This document shows positions 36,255-47,235 of a DNA stretch of 64,000 nt, in pieces (within the stretch, counting starts at the first letter, position 1; each line of letters opens with the position of its first letter). The stretch is taken from positions 466,541-530,540 of the forward strand of contig VZQC01006291.1 of NCBI GenBank assembly GCA_009823505.1, in the 5' to 3' direction. The position numbers and the translations under genes are program-made. The notes under the pieces were generated by a model, which was not told the DNA's origin, ran no database searches, and worked only from the letters and a program-made list of their open reading frames with translations. Source of the stretch: Rhizomys pruinosus (lineage: Eukaryota; Chordata; Mammalia; Rodentia; Spalacidae).

Positions 36255-38830
36255 CTGCGGGGAAGAGAAATAGATACACACATTCATGGACCTGCAGTCA
36301 CAGCTGGGGCCCCCACACTCACTGCAGAGTCTGCCCTTAGGCATTCTCTCCTCCATTGCCCATGGGAACCTTTGGATCAGGACTTCTCAGAGATCCAGTA
36401 ATGAACTGGTGCTCTAATTCATCATCGCCCCTCTGAATCATAGCCCTTCCTCTTGGCAGTCACGTGACTTGTCCAACCATTTCTATCTCGATGTTATATT
36501 TTAGAGTTATACTCTGAACTCTAAGAAATTTTCTCCACCACCATTTCTGTGGCCCAGTCCTCCATCTCTTCCTGTTAAGATGGTGAGCAAAGCTCATAGG
36601 CATATTTCCAAGATGCTAAAATCCCCTGCTTTTCTTATGAATAAGTATCTAGTCAGAAGAGGTGGGGCAGGAAGAGTTGAGGCCCTGGGCTCTTCTGTAG
36701 CTCCTGATTAGAGATGAGAAAGACAGAGGTAAAACCTCTGTGTCTCGGGGACATATACGTGTTTGCCATAAGTTGCTCCCCACCAACAGGTTCTTATTCA
36801 TGGGACCGAGCATTTATTTTTTAAAATTTTTATTTTTTTTATTTTATTATTATTTATTGATCTGTATGTGTATGAAATGTACTGTCTGCATGCAGTCTGT
36901 GCACGCGTGTCGTGGAATGCCGCAGAGAGTTCAGAAGAGGGTTTCTGATCCGCTGGAACTGGAGTCTCCTGTAATTGGTTTCAGATGGTTCTTGCCCGCA
37001 TGTGTTGCTGGGGATAGAACCGGGTCCTCTGTAAGAGCGGTCGTGCTCTTAACCGGCTAGAGCATCTCTCCAGCCCCCAAGGGGGACGAGACATTTATAA
37101 GCCAATCCCTCCAATGACCACATGATCCTGCTACTACAAAATAAAGGACAATTCCCATTCTGCTTCTTCTCTACTCTTCAGACCTCGCAGAAGGTTGACT
37201 GTCTGAAAAGCGCCATGCCGTCGGCCTTCCTCCAGAACCTCAGGCTCCTCTGTTGGATTCCACCAATGGGAGGTGAAGGGGGATAACATCAGGGGTTTAT
37301 CCCCTGAGCTTCACCTCTGCTAGGGTGCCATGTTTGGCTAAGGAAGGAATAGCCTGGTCCAGAGGTCATGAAAACACAGCTACAGTTTCCAGGTTCCAGT
37401 AATTCCAGTAAAACCTAACCAGATAGCTGCTCACGAGTCACAGCCGGTGCTGGTTCTGGTCACTGTGCTGGCTCTTGCAGGATGTTTTTACCTCATGCAC
37501 CTTTGCGATGAGCTTTCTCAAATTACTGAGGTTTCACCCCCCTCCCTTTTGCCTTCCCGCCAGGATCCTAGCTCATACGGTTATCAGTAAGCACTGAAAA
37601 TTTTCAAGATTTAATATTCAGCTTTGCCCAACACCATCTACCAACATTCGGCACCGAGGCTGCCACAGAGTGGGTGCCAGGCACTATTCTAAGCTTTTTA
37701 TATCAATTAAGCTTTTTATATCAATTAAGCTTTTTATATCAATTAAATTAATCTTAAACATAGCCCCTTGAGATAGGTACTATTATTACCCTCCTTTCAC
37801 AGACTAGGAATGAAGAGGTTGGCAGAGCAAAGAGAGGTGGCCCCAGGATCATACAAGGTAACAAGATGAAAGTATGTGACATCCCTTCTGTTTTCAACAA
37901 GCCAGAAACCAAAAACCATCTGAACAAACGAAATGAACATTTCTGGAGTGTCCAGTACCTCATCAACCACCCTCAAATCCATGATCTGGTTAGTTCTCAC
38001 GAGAACCCAATCAATGTCTGAAGAATTTTGTCCCCATTTAGCAGGTGAAGAAAAAGAAGTCTGGGAGGTGCAGTGAGCAATCTGAGCCAGCAGATGGCGC
38101 TCCCCAGGTGCGACTAAAGGGTTGCTGGTGGTGTGCTGACAGGCAGCACAGAATGAATACTCAAGGGAGGATCCTGGCTGGAAGCTCTCTGTATCTTGAG
38201 TTTGTTTTCCTTCCTTGCTTTAGAGGTATCACTGGGAGATCAAAACAGAGAAGCTGGACTTCAGGAAGTGAACAAAGGCTCCTTCTTCAGGGTCACCTTT
38301 CACTTTCCCTTTCGCTCAAATACTGTCCTCCGCCCAAATACTGTCAATGCTCTCAGATCCACAGACTTTGTCCTTCTGCAGTGCTAACCCCCAGTTCGGG
38401 GGCCCTCCTTATGTAACACCTGTAAGGTCAGAGTCTCCTCCCGGGTTGTTGCTACCTGCCTCCTATGTGTTTGTATTTCCTTGTTGCCTATGCTTCCACA
38501 TGGAAGCCAGAGTTTACCATTTGAGCCTGTCCCCTGCTGGCTGACTTGTAACACACCCCAAGCCTGAAATTCCTAAATCCAGGCTCCCTGTCCTGAGACC
38601 AGCCTCTTCCTAAGAAACTCCCTGAGTGATCCCACTTCAGACTACGCTCATCTCTGACCCGTGCCTGGACCTACTCAGATCTCTTCCCCAGTTGGCTGTG
38701 CTCTGAGAAAACCCCCTCCTCCTAAGTGTACCTTTCAGCACACCAGCCCTTCTCTGCAGTGTTTTCTGTAAAGTGCTATTGTCAGCGCAGGCAAGAACAG
38801 TTGGACGCCGGTGGGGCAGGGACTGTCCTT

Positions 38831-38831
38831 N
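38831..38831. other. Assembly gap marker (single N)
   Basis: The only ambiguous base in the window. It sits precisely where the inverted left-flank copy stops and the inverted right-flank copy starts, which marks an unclosed gap between two fillings. Confidence 0.98.
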
Positions 38832-38992
38832 GGGAGTTCCTATAGAGAAGAGCTGTCAGACCCCATTACTTGAAAAAGCTAGAGGAGGTTGGTAGATGGT
38901 CAACCAAAGGCGCGTCATTGCTGTCTGGAAACGTGGAGCGCCATTCCCATTGGCCATGGGCTAGGTTTTATCAACTTGGCACAAACTAGAGT
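38832..38992 (-). repeat. R', inverted copy of the right flank 39935-40091
   Basis: Reverse complement of the bases just after the second spacer copy, with a missing base (AAACGTGG here, complement of AAACTGTGG there) and a few substitutions. It begins at the N and ends with three bases (AGT) before the spacer. Like L', it appears to be gap-filling sequence. Confidence 0.92.
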
Positions 38993-39934
38993 GAACAGCA
39001 CCACCATTCACTCCACATTGATCTGCTTGGGTTGTGGCACTAGCACCCAGTGGGAACGAGGCTTTATTAATTTCCTCAGCCTTGCCTTCCAGCAAGCCCT
39101 ACTGGATCTCCCTCTGTGGCTTTCAAGTCAATTTCACACATTAGCAGCCTCATTTTCAAGGATTAAATTCAGCCAGGTCACACCTTCAGTGTCTCCTCCA
39201 ATTGAGATCTTCTCTCTGGCTCTACCACAGAGCAGCCCAGGTGGGGATGAAGAATATGCTTTCCCCTTCTTTACGTCTTTACTCCTTTCAGAGTTTAGAG
39301 CATGAAAGAAGAACAAGGAACAGAAAGTTTACTCGTCTGGTGCCATTAACGTGAGGTTGATGCCCTTGCACTGCAAGTCCCCAAATGCCCGCTACTTCTC
39401 CCAGAGTTCTGATTTGCTTCTTTATTGCTGTGATAAAACACCCTGACCAAAACCAACTTAAGGAGGAGAGGGTTTATTTCAGCTCCTACTTCTGAGACAC
39501 AGTCCATCACTGAGAGAATTCAAGGCAGGAACTGAAGCAGAGAGCGTGGAGGAATGCTGCTTGCTTACTGGCTTGCTTCCCCTGGCTGACTCAGCTCAGT
39601 TTTTTTCTATTCAGTGCAGGCTCACCTGCCCAGGGGTAGCACTACCTACAGTGAGCTGGGTCCGCCTATAATCAATTATTAATTAGGAAAATGCCTCACA
39701 GACATTGATGGCCACAGGTCAATTTGATGTAGAAAAATCCCTCATTTTAATACTGGGAGTGGTAGTGGTTTTAAAGAATCCCAGAATCAGAGGCAACTGG
39801 ATCTCTGTAAAATGGAGGCCACCCTGGTTCATATATTGACAGCCAGGTGAGCTGTAAACAGGGAGACTCTATCAAAACAAAAAATCAACAATAACAAAAA
39901 TTTCTCATTTGAGGTTCTCTCTTCCTAGATGATT
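38993..39934 (+). repeat. Spacer (S), second copy, 942 bp
   Basis: Direct repeat of 26267-27208. On its right it runs without interruption into CTAGTTTGTGCCAAGTTGAC, the usual end of a common rodent repeat, so this right junction looks like the natural one. Confidence 0.95.
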
Positions 39935-40091
39935 CTAGTTTGTGCCAAGTTGACAAAACCTAGCCCATGGCCAATGGGAATGGCGCTCCACAGTTTCCAG
40001 ACAGCAATGATGCGCCTTTGGTTGACCATCTACCAACCTCCTCTAGCTTTTTCAAGTAATGGGGTCTGACAGCTCTTCTCTATAGGAACTC
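39935..40091 (+). repeat. R, right flank mirrored at 38832-38992
   Basis: Natural continuation of the spacer's repeat and then unique sequence. Its inverted copy lies just before the second spacer. The mirror stops at 40091 because R' stops at the N. Confidence 0.9.
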
Positions 40092-40287
40092 CCATGTAGA
40101 CATTCCATTTGAAAAGTTTTCCAAGGTACTGTAGCTCAGCTACCTTCTAAATTGCCCACCTAGGTCAAGAAGAAAGTCAACATCTGGAAGTTTATTGGGA
40201 ACAAAATTATTCCTCTCTACTCTGTGCCCCCAGATCTGTACAATCGGATTCTTGCCTTTACCTTCTCCAGAACTCTGCTCAGCCCTG

Positions 40288-40612
40288 GAGAGATGGCTCA
40301 GAGGGTAAAGTGTTTCCCAGGTAAGCATAAGGACCTGAGTTCAGATGGATGGCCCACTTTAATCTTGCATTCCAACGGCACAGACAAGTTTCCCAGAGCA
40401 AGCCAGCTAGGCAGACTAGCCATGGCAGTGACCTCTGGATTTATGTGAGAGACCCTGCTTCAGAGAACAAGATGGAGGGTGATTGAGGAATACTCCTGAT
40501 GTCAATGTCGGGCCTCCAGATACATACATGAGCACCTGAATACACATGTACACCACACATATGCAACATGCACACCACATACCTACATGTGAAAAGAAAA
40601 GGAAAAAGAATA
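40288..40612 (+). mobile_element. B4/RSINE-type SINE
   Basis: Sense copy: CCCTGGAGAGATGGCTCAGA start, GAGAGACCCTGCTTCAGAGA middle and a CA-rich tail with ACATACATGAGCACCTGAAT. It follows the R segment of the assembly repeat. Confidence 0.65.
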
Positions 40613-40974
40613 TAAAAGGACTCTGATCTGTCCCAGGCAAATTCAGAGCCCAAGATTTTCTGTACATATGGGAAATGATGAGATTAGATGTCAATTTCCT
40701 TCTACAAGTGCTTCCCTTAGTCGCCCCCTCAGATCAATGTAAAAAAGAGGAAGTAAGCAAACCATGGTCCTCCCCTTGAAAAGCCAAAAGCGAAAGTAAC
40801 AATGACAATTCTCTTCAAAGACATCCTGATCAAATCTGTTTGATCCATCTGTAGCCTTCTCAGATATCCATATGGGGGGGTGAGATGGGGTAAAATTGGG
40901 AGAGTCCGCTTAAGTGACAGGTGATATCACAGCATATCAATGGTCCTTCTCTACTCTAGAATATAGAGATTCTT

Positions 40975-41080
40975 AGTTAGGTGTGGGGAAACACACCCAT
41001 AATCCCAGCACTTGGAAGACAGAGACAGAAATATTGCAGGTTCAAATAGAGCTTGAGCTACATAGTAAGACCTTGTCAGA
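40975..41080 (+). mobile_element. Old B1-like SINE
   Basis: Diverged B1 (AATCCCAGCACTTGGAAGAC, then AAGACCTTGTCAGAGAAGG) whose tail became a (GGAA)n repeat. Confidence 0.65.
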
Positions 41081-41149
41081 GAAGGAAGGAAGGAAGGAAG
41101 GAAGGAAGGAAGGAAGGAAGGAAGGAAGGAAGGAAGGAAGGAAGGAAGG
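41081..41149. repeat. (GGAA)n microsatellite
   Basis: About 17 GGAA/GAAG units growing from the tail of an old B1-like SINE. Confidence 0.95.
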
Positions 41150-41254
41150 GGCAGGCAGAAAAAGGAAAAAGAAAAAAGAAATGAGAGTCTTACTATCCAT
41201 GTTCTTGCCTTGAGCAAAGACGAGGAGAAGTCTGCATCAAACAGCTCTTTGTTT

Positions 41255-41690
41255 CTGTGTCAGACTGCCAGAAAAAGAAAAACTTTTAAAAGAGGAAAGA
41301 TTTCCTTGGGCTCAGGATTCCAGGAGCTTCCATCTCCATAGTCCACTGGCTGCACTGCTTTGAGCCCAAGATGAGGCAGACCCTCCCCTGTGTGAGCACA
41401 TGCAGAGGCTGCTTACATCATGGCAGGAAGCATAAGGAAGAGGAAGCAAGGACAAGGAGCAATCATCACAGGCACATTTCCAGTGACCTACATCCTCTAA
41501 CTGGGCCCCACCTCCTAGTTCCTACCACTTCCCCCAAAACACCATCAAATTATGAGTTCATCAGTGAATTAATCCTTTGATCAGGTCAGAGCCCTTGTGA
41601 TCCAATCACTTCTCTAAAGCCCCACTTCTGTACAGCTCACTAGGAACCAAGGCTTTAAGCCATGAGTTCTAACAGGGGAGGGCAGAGATG
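41255..41690 (-). mobile_element. MaLR-type solo LTR relic
   Basis: The order of segments (GGGCCCCACCTCCTAGTTCC, an ATTATGAGTTCATCAGTGAA stretch, then GATCCAATCACTTC) is that of MaLR LTRs in antisense. There is no internal region or second LTR nearby. Confidence 0.5.
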
Positions 41691-42565
41691 TCACATTTAA
41701 GTTATAACTTAAGTCCCACCCAACGTTCACGAACATTTATTTCATCTCTGAACTTTGTATGAAGAGAATGGAATCTAGGTGTATTAGAGCAAAACTCACT
41801 CCGGCCCCTGAACAAAAGGTTCATGAACGTAGCTGTCAGATATGTAAAGTAGGTTTGTTGATTTTCTCTCTTTGGATGCTGTCTGTTCACCATGGCATCA
41901 GACGAGTGGGCATTTCCACCTGGCACATGTTGCTTCAAACCAGGTCTTAGACAGCTTGTCCAGACAGCTAGTAAGATGAAAACAGACAAGGCAAAAACTG
42001 TGACCAGTGGGGCCTAATCACATCTTGGTCAAAGGCTCCTTTGGGGTCACAGCCAAGCCACAGACATGCTTTGGGGAAATTATGGGTATCCAGGTTGTTT
42101 GAGAAATAAATACTCGAGAACTGTCCTCCAAGGAAAATTTTCTGACTATAATAATTCATTGATTGTACTTGAAAGTTTTAGCTAACACAGAGAGCTGCTT
42201 CAAGGAAGAAGGGAGATCTTCATTAGAAGCAAGCACACGTGGCCAGCAAACATTACTCAGGAGGCCTGAGCTTCAGTTGGCATTGCAAGCATTATGACCT
42301 TCCTACTGAACTTCAAAGTGGTTTTTTCCTCCCACAGAAGCCTCAGGCTTTTTAATGTGTAACTAAAAATTAGGTAATAATAGAATGACTTTCTGTCTGA
42401 ATGTGGCAAAGCAGCACAGACTCCTGAGGAGTGGCAGTGAACTTCTTGTTAATCTTTTGGGGAACCCACATGCCCCTACATACCTTCTTTCATTTTAGTT
42501 TAAATGGTTTGTTTGGTTGGTTGGTTTGGTTTGGTTTGTTTTCTTTTGTTTGGACACAGCATCTT

Positions 42566-42803
42566 TTTTTTTTATTATTATTTCTGTATGTGTATGAATG
42601 TACTGTCTGCATGCAAGTGTGTGCACCCGTGTCATGCAATGCCACGGAGGTCAGAAGAGGGCGTCAGATTCCCCTGGAACTGGAGCTCTCCTGGAATTGG
42701 AGTTTCAGACGGTTCTCGACCGCCATGTGGGTGCTGGGGATCAAACCCGGGTCCTCTATAAGAGCGGTCAGCGCTATTAACCGCTAGGCCATCTCTCCAG
42801 CCC
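42566..42803 (-). mobile_element. B2/B3 SINE, long type, young
   Basis: Antisense copy with a perfect 15-bp duplication TGGACACAGCATCTT (42551-42565 and 42804-42818). It split an older antisense B1-like sequence that resumes at 42819-42915. The internal segment is duplicated. Confidence 0.94.
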
Positions 42804-44065
42804 TGGACACAGCATCTTATTTTAGGCTATAACCTAGGCTGGCTTCAAATCATGATCTTCCTGCCTAAGCACCCCTCACCCCCAAGCTGAGATGTGCCAC
42901 CACACATGGCTTAAAGTTTTAACTCTGGGCCTTCAGGATCCCCAACTGTTCGATTGATTATAAAATCCTGTGTACTTAAAATACATTGATAGTGGTTTCA
43001 CATCTAAGCTACTTTCATCATAGTCAAATCCTAATTATTTGATAAAAATCACCTTTGCTTAAGATTCTAAAACTCAGGAGTCCTTAACCACATAGGAGGA
43101 TTGGCCTCATTGAACTGGACAGGAAAATTCCCATAATGCCATGTGCTAGACATAGACAGCTCCTAGGGGCTCCAGACGACTTTCTTTCGTTTCTATGAAC
43201 AGAAGAAAAATGACACCTGCTCTCTCCCATCTCCAGCTCCTCAGGGATGATTACACCAGTGACATGCTCGCCCAGGGCTGTCATTTCCCCAGCCTGGCTT
43301 CCTGGGGAAGACACCCAAATGGTGGCTTGTGACTGACTCATCCCTGCCCCTTGAACTGAGACAATAACTTTGAATGAGTTGCCTTTTATTTCCTAATGAG
43401 AAACTGCATTTATTCAGATTGTCAGTAAATAGTACCAAACCGTGTCAACACACTTTTTGAATGATGGAGAACAGGAAGGCAGCAGAACACAGTCTGGGGT
43501 AGTGCTTCCATGTAAGACTTGGTGTCAGCAGTCTTGCAGCTCCTGACAGCCTCGCTGACTCACTTTGGGCAAGTCACACTGTGTTTGCTGGTGACTGTGG
43601 TTTGTGTGGCCCAGGATCATGAGTTGTTGAACAGGCACTTCAATTGCAAATGCAGGATTGAAAAGATTTTCCACGCAGCAGGTAACTGTCCTTGGCTATC
43701 AAATGTCTGTGCACTGCAAGAACAATAGATGAATTTGTGATGGGGCTGTGGGTGGGAAATTTCTCTAGCTCAGCACATTAATAATACACTTAAAAAGTGG
43801 AACAGATTGTTTCAAGGGATGATTCTCTGGTTCATTTAGGGCCTTCTAGAATCTTTAGAGATAGAGCCTCCTCACTTTGGGCAGAATAGTTTCCTTCTTC
43901 ATGACTGTGCCAGTTTGGCTTCTGCTAGAAGCAGGAATTAAGCTGGAGTTAGGTAGGAAAGATCATTACTGGGGAGAAGCCTGTGAAGGACTAAGGCCAG
44001 AGTCAGCCTACTTAGGATGAAGTCAGCATCCTCTTAGGCACTGTGTCTAAGAGCTATGAGTTTTT

Positions 44066-44600
44066 TTTCAAACCCAATTTTTATTGAAGCTTTGTGCATT
44101 TCATACAAAATTTCCCAGTCAAATCTAGATCCATTCCCCCTTCCTTGCCCCACCCCACCCCACCAGAGCTCATGCATTTTGCCAAACTGTTTTTCATCTT
44201 CTTCTCAGTCTCTTTTAAATTTTTAAAATTTTCGATGCAGAAGTTCACCATTTCAGTCAGTTCTTTGACCCAGTCTTTTTTGTTGTTGTTGTTCCTTCCA
44301 ATTTGCATCACTCCAAAATATGCATGCCACACATATATCAAGATTATGATGTCATAGGTTTTAGCATCTTCAGCTTATGATTTCTTTTATTATTTTTTTT
44401 CTTTATTAGGCTGAAAGATGTCATGTTTGAAGGCTCCTCCTTGGCAAGCCCAAACCACCATCAGTTCTGCCCTTGTGCTCCACACTGGGGTTTTCCCTCC
44501 CATAGTCACCAAATGAGGTCCAGTAAGCACTGCGTCCTGTCTTGATCTTCCTGTACTGGCCTCCATGATACAGCCTGGATAGCCCAACAATGGCAGTCTA
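44066..44600 (-). mobile_element. L1 3'UTR fragment
   Basis: Antisense, beginning with TTTTTATTGAAGCTTTGTGC and a C-rich segment (CCCCACCCCACCCCACC), then a (TTG)n stretch. It shares several segments with 5979-6396. No coding sequence. Confidence 0.65.
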
Positions 44601-45406
44601 TACTCCAAAGAGGCTCAAACCCCAGTAGTTGCTCAGTCCACAAGCTGTATGTCTCAGCAGTCCCCATCTGGCACTGAAGGTTTGGAGGATTCTTGGAGAG
44701 ACATGAGTCTTCATCCATATTGCAAGGTTGAAAAGCTGTGTCTCATGTCAAGCAGTGGCAGCCACATGGTAGCTGCACTTGCCAGTAAGAATTAAAGACA
44801 GGCAAAACAACAGTGTTTGTTTGTTTGTTTGCTTTTTGTCTTATTACTAAGATCTCAAGTTTTATACCTGAGGTACAATTTCTCAGGACTTACTAATTAT
44901 TTATTTCGGGTTATACTTTCCTTTTGGATGTTTAAGGCCACACAGTTAGCCCAAATTAACCAAGGTTTTTGTTTTCTCAAGGTCAGTTAAGGATCTGGTC
45001 TTCAGGGGTCACTCAGGTTTTGGGGGAGAGAGATTTCCTGGCTCCTTTTGGCATTTTCATTTACCAGTTCCATCCACTCGAGGACAAAGTCATGTTTTGT
45101 TAGACGAGGCTTCCCTTTTTGAAGCATGAGCAGACTTTCCTCTTTATAGACTGGACACTGGCTGAAGTCTCATTAGTGGATCTCCAAGACCTCCCTGCAC
45201 AGGAAGACTGGTGACTCACATTTGCAGGACATTTCAAGAGATGCCCCCATGCATAGTCCCCTGGGACTTAGTTGACCTCTGAGGGCAAGGAACAAAGATA
45301 TCCCTTAAGTCCCTTGACCAAATTGGTATGGGCGTTAAGTATGGTCGTTAAGCATCCAGAAAGGCTAAGTTACACCAGCCTGGTACTTTTAAGTACTGTA
45401 TAATAT

Positions 45407-45478
45407 ATTTTTTTAAATTTTATTTATTTCCGTATGTGTATGAATGTACTGTCTGCATGCAAGTTTGTGCACCCATGT
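45407..45478 (-). mobile_element. B2/B3 SINE 3' remnant, 5'-truncated
   Basis: Only the 3' 70 bases of an antisense B2 are present, ending at GTGCACCCATGT. It lies between the first two of three copies of ACTGTATAATAT. Confidence 0.85.
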
Positions 45479-45490
45479 ACTGTATAATAT

Positions 45491-45731
45491 TTTATTTTAT
45501 TTTATTTATTTCGGTATGTGTATCAATGTACTGTCTGCATGCAAGTTTGTGCACCCGTGTCGTGCAATGCCGCGGAGGTCAGAAGAGGGTCTCGGATTCC
45601 CCTGGAACTGGAGTTCTCCTGGAATTGGAGTTTCAGACGGCTCTCGGCCGCCATGTGGGTGCTGGGGATCAAACCTGGGTCCTCTGCAAGAGCGGTCGGC
45701 GCTCTTAACCACTAGGCCATCTCTCCAGCCC
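45491..45731 (-). mobile_element. B2/B3 SINE, long type
   Basis: Full antisense copy with the duplicated internal segment. Target copies ACTGTATAATAT stand at 45479-45490 and 45732-45743. Confidence 0.93.
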
Positions 45732-46044
45732 ACTGTATAATATTTTTAAAAAGGCTTGGGCAAAAGCTCAAGCAGCCTTGTATAAGAAATACTAAGAAGC
45801 ACTCCCATAAAATAAGTACTGTGATTAGACACAATGTCATGACAAATTAGGTTTTTTTCCTCATTTTTTATTTTACATCACTCTAAAATATGCATACATA
45901 CCCATATTACAAAAATTCCAAAGTCTGAAAATAAATGGTAGGTTAATTCTAGAACCTGTTAAGGGATTCATGATATAAGATCACAGTTGTTTTCAGATCA
46001 CAAGGAATATAACATTAACATTGCCTTACAACTAGCATCCACTG

Positions 46045-47025
46045 ATGAGGGATACCATTCATTGTTTGTTTTTCTGGGACTGTGTTACTTCACTTAACAT
46101 AATATCTTTTAGCTCCATCCATTTACCTGCAAAGTTCATGATGTCATCTTTCTTTACCACTGCAGAGAACTCCGTTGTGTGAATGTACCACATTTTCTCT
46201 ATTCACTGTCAGTTGAGGGGCACTTGGGTTGGTTCCAGCTCTACGCTATTGTGAAGAGAGCTGCAATAAACATGGCTGTGCATGTAGCTCTGCCATAGGA
46301 TGAGTCTTGTGGGTATATGCCTAGGAGTGATATGACTGGTTCAGGTGGTAAGCTCATTTTGAGTCTTTTAAGAGTTCTCCACACTGCTTTCCATAGTGAT
46401 TGTACGAGTTTACATTCCCACCAGCAGTGGATGAGTGTTCTCTTTTCCCCACAACCTCTCCAGCATTTGGTATCATTTGTTTTCTTGCTTGGAGCCAGTC
46501 TTACTGGAGTGAGATGATATCTTAAAGTGGTTTTAATTTGCATTTCCTTAATTATTAGCGATGTTGAACACTTTTTAAGATGTCTCTCAGCCATCTCTAA
46601 TTCCTCACTTGTGAAGTCTCTTCAGCTCTTTACTCCATTTTTTGAGTGAGTCATTTGTTTTCTTTCTTCTTTGTTTTCTAGTAGTTTATATATTCTGGAA
46701 GTTAATGCTTTGTCAGATGTATCAGTGGTGAAGGTTTTCTCCCACTCTGTGGGTTTTCTCTTCACTTCATTGATTGTTTCTTTAGCTGTACAGAAGCTTT
46801 TGAGTTTAATGAGGTTCCATTTGTCAACTGTTGACCTTACTTCTTGTGCTGCTGCTGTCTGATTTAGAAAGTCTTTTCCTACCCCTATGTCTTGTAGGTT
46901 GCTGCCAACTTTTTCTTCTGTCACCTTCAGAGTTTCGTGTTGAGGTCTTTGGCCCATTTGGAGTTGATTTTTGTACAGGGTGAGAGGTAGGGGTTTCATT
47001 TTTAAGGTCCCATGACAATGTTTTA
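46045..47025 (-). mobile_element. L1 ORF2 C-terminal fragment, nearly open
   Basis: Two open stretches in the same minus frame, 46622-47038 and 46241-46594, are split by in-frame stop(s) within 27 bp. They carry L1 ORF2 C-terminal landmarks: LKSFCTAKETINEVKRKPTE, then [20 protein letters not shown], the Cys/His zinc-knuckle-like motif, then [10 protein letters not shown]. It is 5'-truncated and cannot be active. A B2/B3 copy abuts its 5' end at 47035. Confidence 0.88.
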
Positions 47026-47034
47026 ATTTGTTAT

Positions 47035-47235
47035 TCATTTATTATTTTTATACATATGAGTGTTTTGCCTGCACGTATGTAAGTGCACCCATGTCATGCA
47101 ATGCCCACAGAGGTCAGAAGAAACATTGAATGCCCTAAAAGTGAATGATGGACAGTTGATAGCCACCATGTGGGTGCTGAAAACCAAACCAGGTCTTCTG
47201 CAAGAACAGCCAGCTAGGCTACCTCTTTATCCCTA
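47035..47235 (-). mobile_element. B2/B3 SINE, short type, diverged
   Basis: Antisense copy with several changes (AAGAAACATTGAATGCCC in place of the usual AGAGGG segment). It abuts the truncated L1 at 46045-47025. Confidence 0.75.

Larger units (their letters stand above)
27209..38830 (-). repeat. Right arm (L'), inverted error-rich copy of 14593-26266
   Basis: It contains, in reverse order, everything in the left arm: B2 copies (28062-28300 and 36830-37075), B1 copies (28395-28565 and 30728-30892), the LTR-like element (29230-30005), the MaLR retrocopy (32404-34285), the L1 3'UTR (35235-35800) and the MAMDC2 exon copy. It is 11,622 bp against 11,674 for the left arm. Small indels and substitutions are frequent inside the repeats and rare in some unique stretches, a pattern expected of long-read gap filling where short-read polishing failed in repeats. 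None of these copies should be counted as independent features. Confidence 0.93.

Noticed and set aside
27209..38830. A genuine large palindrome or recent segmental inverted duplication.
   Set aside because: The inverted copy ends exactly at an N, is enriched in indels within repeats, and is paired with a second mirrored flank around a second spacer copy. An assembly cause explains all of these together, though read-level data would be decisive.
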